In this document: one piece after another, positions 38,700 through 41,320 of the stretch
Layout of the letters: every line of letters starts with the position of its first letter
Numbering within the stretch: the stretch's first letter is position 1
Assembly: GCA_001580565.1 (NCBI GenBank)
Contig: LRBF01000005.1
Coordinates: 1-41,320 of the forward strand
Length of the DNA: 41,320 nucleotides
DNA from: Caballeronia megalochromosomata
GTDB taxonomy: Bacteria > Pseudomonadota > Gammaproteobacteria > Burkholderiales > Burkholderiaceae
Direction of reading: 5' to 3'
Position numbers and translations under genes: made by a program
Notes under the pieces: model-generated
Seen by the model: the letters and a program-made list of their open reading frames with translations, nothing else
What the model was told of the DNA's origin: nothing
Database searches by the model: none

Positions 38700-40127
38700 T
38701 TGAAAATCGCTCATTTTTCTGACTTGCACTACGCGCCGGGAAACCTCGAAGAATCGGACCGATGCTTTGGCTTTGCCACCGACCACGCGGTTCTCGCACA
38801 CGCCGATGTTGCGGTGATCTCGGGCGACGCGACGGACCATCGTCTCGACGCCCATGCTCCTTCGTTGAACCGGCTAGCGCGGCGCATCAACGGCCTGAGC
38901 GGCAGCATGCCGGTCTTGATGCTGCAGGGCACGTTCTCCCATGAGCCGCCGGGCACGCTACGCAATTTCGGATTGATGGCAACGACGCATCAGATCTATG
39001 TTGCGGAACGCGTGCAACAGGTAAGTCTGCATGAAGGCCGGTTCTATCCATCGAGCGGTCCGGTGTACTCCGATGAGGAGCTACGCGAGGTGCTCGCGAT
39101 CGGCGCCGATGTCGTGTTCACCTGCTTGCCCACGGTCAACAAGGGGCAACTGGCGGCCGCCGTTGGTGCCAAGGAAGCGGGGACGGCTCTTGAAGCCGTG
39201 CTCGGTGACTATCTGGCCGCTGCAGGGCGCATCAACCAACAGCTTCGAGCCGCAGGAATTCGAACTGTCGGGGTCTCCCACGGCACGGTCAACGGTTGTA
39301 CGACCGAGCACGGCGTGACGATGGCGGGGTTCGATCATGAGTTCTCGCTTGGCAGTCTGTTCGATGCTGAATGCGATGCCTTCATGCTCGGGCACATCCA
39401 CAAGGCGCAGCAGTGGGAGCGGGCGGGGCGTGTCGTGGCCTATCCCGGTTCCATCGGGCGGTTCCACTACGGCGAGGAAGGCGACAAGGGCTTTCTCATG
39501 TGGAATGTCGAGGTGGGCAGCGCGCAAGCCGATCTGGTCGTGACGCCTTCCCGGCAGACGATCTGTGTCCACTTTGACGGGCCGCCCGACATGCAGCGCC
39601 TGATAGCAATCGCGCTCGACGCGACCGACAAGTTCGTGCGAATTCGTTGGCAGGTCGACGAAGAGCACAAACAGTCAGTGGACCGGGACGCGATCGCGGC
39701 GCTGTTTGGCAACGCGGCCGAGCTGAAGGTCGAAGCTCGGATTCTTCCCGTGGTCCGCTCACGCGCCCAAGGCATTAGCCTCGAGACGTCGATTGATCGA
39801 AAGCTCGAGCGCTGGTGTGAGCACACTGCGGTTGATCCGGTGCCCTTGCTTGATCGGCTGCAGCTGCTGGAAACGGGGGACGCGGAGGCAATCGCCGCTG
39901 GCGTGATGGCTCGACTGAGCGATGCAGACCCGGCGCATCCGTTCGCAAATGACGGGCTGCCCGCATTGTCGAGCATGCCCGAGCCTGTGCCGGTCGCTGT
40001 CCAAGAAGGTCAGAGTGACGACGTTAGCGACGATGCACTGCCAATGCCCGATGCGACGGTGGAAATCGTCGAGTCGGCTACGGGAAGTCAGCTTTCGTGG
40101 CTCAACGATGATTTGTTCGCGGCTTAA
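38700..40127 (+). CDS. SbcD/Mre11-like metallophosphoesterase
   Basis: A protein of 475 residues with a calcineurin-like phosphoesterase domain: HFSDLHYAP (D8, H10), VISGDATDHR (D43), GVSHGTVNG (about 190-198) and FMLGHIHKAQ (about 228-237). The block usually written GNHD is LQGTFSHEP (75-83), so the Asn is replaced, as in some phage Mre11-type proteins. With the SbcC-like ATPase downstream it would form an SbcCD/Mre11-Rad50-type nuclease acting on DNA ends and hairpins. The C-terminal 130 residues carry a capping helix region and an acidic tail. The start codon is TTG, supported by AGGAGG 8 nt upstream and by the motif at residue 4. Confidence 0.88.
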   Translation: MKIAHFSDLHYAPGNLEESDRCFGFATDHAVLAHADVAVISGDATDHRLDAHAPSLNRLARRINGLSGSMPVLMLQGTFSHEPPGTLRNFGLMATTHQIYVAERVQQVSLHEGRFYPSSGPVYSDEELREVLAIGADVVFTCLPTVNKGQLAAAVGAKEAGTALEAVLGDYLAAAGRINQQLRAAGIRTVGVSHGTVNGCTTEHGVTMAGFDHEFSLGSLFDAECDAFMLGHIHKAQQWERAGRVVAYPGSIGRFHYGEEGDKGFLMWNVEVGSAQADLVVTPSRQTICVHFDGPPDMQRLIAIALDATDKFVRIRWQVDEEHKQSVDRDAIAALFGNAAELKVEARILPVVRSRAQGISLETSIDRKLERWCEHTAVDPVPLLDRLQLLETGDAEAIAAGVMARLSDADPAHPFANDGLPALSSMPEPVPVAVQEGQSDDVSDDALPMPDATVEIVESATGSQLSWLNDDLFAA

Positions 40128-40241
40128 TCTGCAAATGAGGTAGCCGCGCATGCAAGGGAGGCCAGTACGGCTCCTCTGCCTGAACACGCAAGCCGTGTTC
40201 CGATAGCCCGTCATCGTCGCTATCGAAACAGAGGTTTCACC

Positions 40242-40260
40242 GCGTCTTTGACGCATCGAC
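40242..40260 (+). promoter_or_regulatory. Conserved leader element copy 4
   Basis: GCGTC-TTT-GACGC followed by ATCGAC. A -10-like TATCGA (40221-40226) lies 21 nt upstream. It is in the 236-nt spacer before the 179-residue gene and the SbcC-like gene. Confidence 0.7.
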
Positions 40261-40309
40261 TAGTAGTGGCAGGACCCTTCTCTAGCAGTTCATTTTCTCT
40301 TTCACCCTG

Positions 40310-40360
40310 GCGGGGAGCGATCCCTTCCGGGGCCGCATTCCGCCCACCCTAACGGAGTGC
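40310..40360 (+). promoter_or_regulatory. Two-hairpin leader
   Basis: A G-rich/C-rich stem (around ggga / tccc, 40314-40324) precedes a second stem of gcattccg (40335-40342) with cggagtgc (40353-40360). The second buries the CGGAG ribosome-binding site and ends 3 nt before ATG 40364. Confidence 0.5.
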
Positions 40361-40363
40361 ATT

Positions 40364-40903
40364 ATGTTTGGTCTTTATCCCGCTGGCCCGAGCTGGGTCC
40401 GCACTTTCGCTTTAGGCGATTGCTCATCGCGTGATCTTCAAAAGTCGTTGGTCGATCTGGCGAGCTTCACCGCTGCGATCCAGCATCAGCCGTTCGGCCA
40501 ATCCCGCGGCGCGGTACTGGCGCAGTTCGGTCAGACGCTGCTTCTGCTCGCCACGACGCCCGGCGCGTGCGAGGTTGCTGTCACGCCGACGGTTGAGATG
40601 CAGCACCTTCTGTGGTCGTATCAGGAAGGGTATGCAAGCCAGTGGTCTCCTGCCGAGATCCGCAGCCTCACCGGGCATAGCGGATGGCAAGAGCTTCTGA
40701 CGAACTCGCGTCGCGAGTTCAGCAGAGTCTGTGACCAGGTCGCAGCCGCGCTCGATGGGACGCTCCAAGCGCCGCCTCGTGCCATTGCGTCTGCCGACAT
40801 CAATGCGCCGTTTCCCAACGACGATGACGACGCTTTTTACGCACAGATGGCTGCAATATCTGCTTCGATGAGCGTGTCGGAGGACCCGCCATGCGGCCTC
40901 TGA
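40364..40903 (+). CDS. Hypothetical protein between SbcD- and SbcC-like genes, 179 residues
   Basis: A soluble-looking protein with a helical core (DLQKSLVDLASFTAAIQHQP, then HSGWQELLTNSRREFSRVCD) and an acidic C terminus (FPNDDDDAFYAQM). It overlaps the SbcC-like start by 13 nt, so it is translationally coupled to that ATPase and may be its accessory subunit. No family or catalytic motif is recognised. ATG 40364 has its CGGAG site inside a leader hairpin. Confidence 0.65.
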   Translation: MFGLYPAGPSWVRTFALGDCSSRDLQKSLVDLASFTAAIQHQPFGQSRGAVLAQFGQTLLLLATTPGACEVAVTPTVEMQHLLWSYQEGYASQWSPAEIRSLTGHSGWQELLTNSRREFSRVCDQVAAALDGTLQAPPRAIASADINAPFPNDDDDAFYAQMAAISASMSVSEDPPCGL

Positions 40904-41307
40904 AATTGACACTTGAAGGCTTCGTTGGCGTGCGCGATGGCATGAAGCGTGAGAGCGTGACGCTCGATCTGGAAGCGCTGCCGGATGGCCTGATCGCCTT
41001 GACCGGCCCAAACGGTGCGGGCAAGACCACGATCATGGACAACTTACACCCGTATCCGATCATGCCGTCGCGTGCGTCGAAGCTGTCGGTCGACGCCTTC
41101 TCGTACTGGGATCACATCTGTGGCACCAGTGCGCTGAAAGAACTCGAATGGGAGCACGACGGCATCCGCTATCGCTCGTCCTTTACGTTCCGCAAGCCCG
41201 GCAAGACAGGCAAGGCGGAGTACGACCGTGACTATCGCGGCGTACACGATACATGGAGACCAGTGCTGCTCGCGGCAGGACAGCACGTAGCCGGAACGGC
41301 GGGGTGA
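40891..41307 (+). CDS. SbcC/Rad50-like ATPase, N-terminal part only
   Basis: The open frame gives 138 residues. It begins like an SMC/SbcC-type ATPase: KLTLEGFVGVRDG, then GLIALTGPNGAGKTTIMDNL with Walker A at 39-47, and a beta-rich EWEHDGIRYRSSFTF segment. Family members are several times longer, with a coiled coil and a second ATPase half. The frame ends at TGA 41305-41307, 13 nt before the window edge, and the last 25 residues do not resemble the family. So the gene is either frameshifted near 41220, truncated, or affected by a contig-end error. GGAGGA lies 6 nt before ATG 40891. Confidence 0.72.
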   Translation: MRPLKLTLEGFVGVRDGMKRESVTLDLEALPDGLIALTGPNGAGKTTIMDNLHPYPIMPSRASKLSVDAFSYWDHICGTSALKELEWEHDGIRYRSSFTFRKPGKTGKAEYDRDYRGVHDTWRPVLLAAGQHVAGTAG

Positions 41308-41320
41308 TGTAACGCATGTT

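Overview
The window looks like accessory DNA of a large conjugative plasmid (or integrative element) from a Betaproteobacterium, most likely Burkholderiales (Burkholderia/Paraburkholderia/Caballeronia type). This rests on high-GC codon usage, a complete PRTRC (ParB-related, ThiF-related) cassette, a Trb/VirB conjugation block with a TraD-type coupling protein, and many short hypothetical genes. No replication initiator, ParA, rRNA, tRNA, transposase or CRISPR array is visible.

Layout. 1-1.2 kb: spacer with two terminators and a DUF7673-like gene. 1.2-7.3 kb: PRTRC operon parB-E-C-F-B-A-ThiF, a predicted ubiquitin-like conjugation set (C = Ub-like, ThiF = E1-like, B = E2-like, A = JAMM peptidase-like) under a ParB with two Cys4 clusters; B carries an in-frame amber codon. 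7.3-14.1 kb: small hypothetical, membrane and lipoprotein genes, plus a minus-strand pair holding a frameshifted response-regulator receiver. 14.1-17.7 kb: MoxR AAA ATPase, a DUF3150-like protein and a metallopeptidase/VWA protein. 17.9-28.8 kb: conjugation genes virB11/trbB, trbC, trbD, trbE, trbJ, trbL, a MobH-like (TraI_2) protein without the expected HD residues, traD and a DUF4400-type protein. 28.8-33.3 kb: a DUF1845/AcaB-like protein, a UvrD-type helicase, a secreted protein and a hypothetical. 33.3-35.7 kb: minus-strand operon with a bactofilin, a bitopic membrane protein and a DUF1845/AcaB-like protein. 35.7-41.3 kb: DUF7696-like, Gp3/RDF-like, NADAR, SbcD-like, unknown and SbcC-like genes.

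The most unusual content is non-coding. A 19-nt element, GCGTCNNNGACGCATCGAC, occurs four times (1212, 14204, 35822, 40242), each 19-21 nt downstream of a -10-like hexamer and ahead of a gene cluster. Many intrinsic terminators lie only 10-50 nt upstream of the next co-directional gene, leaving no room for a promoter. At least six genes have a second, sequence-divergent hairpin that pairs the Shine-Dalgarno region and ends 0-4 nt before the start codon. Together these suggest a plasmid-wide leader-RNA system, possibly processive antitermination with structured ribosome-binding sites. Separately, a 61-bp promoter-like repeat containing the palindrome ATATCATGATAT lies in front of the conjugation block and in front of the following operon.
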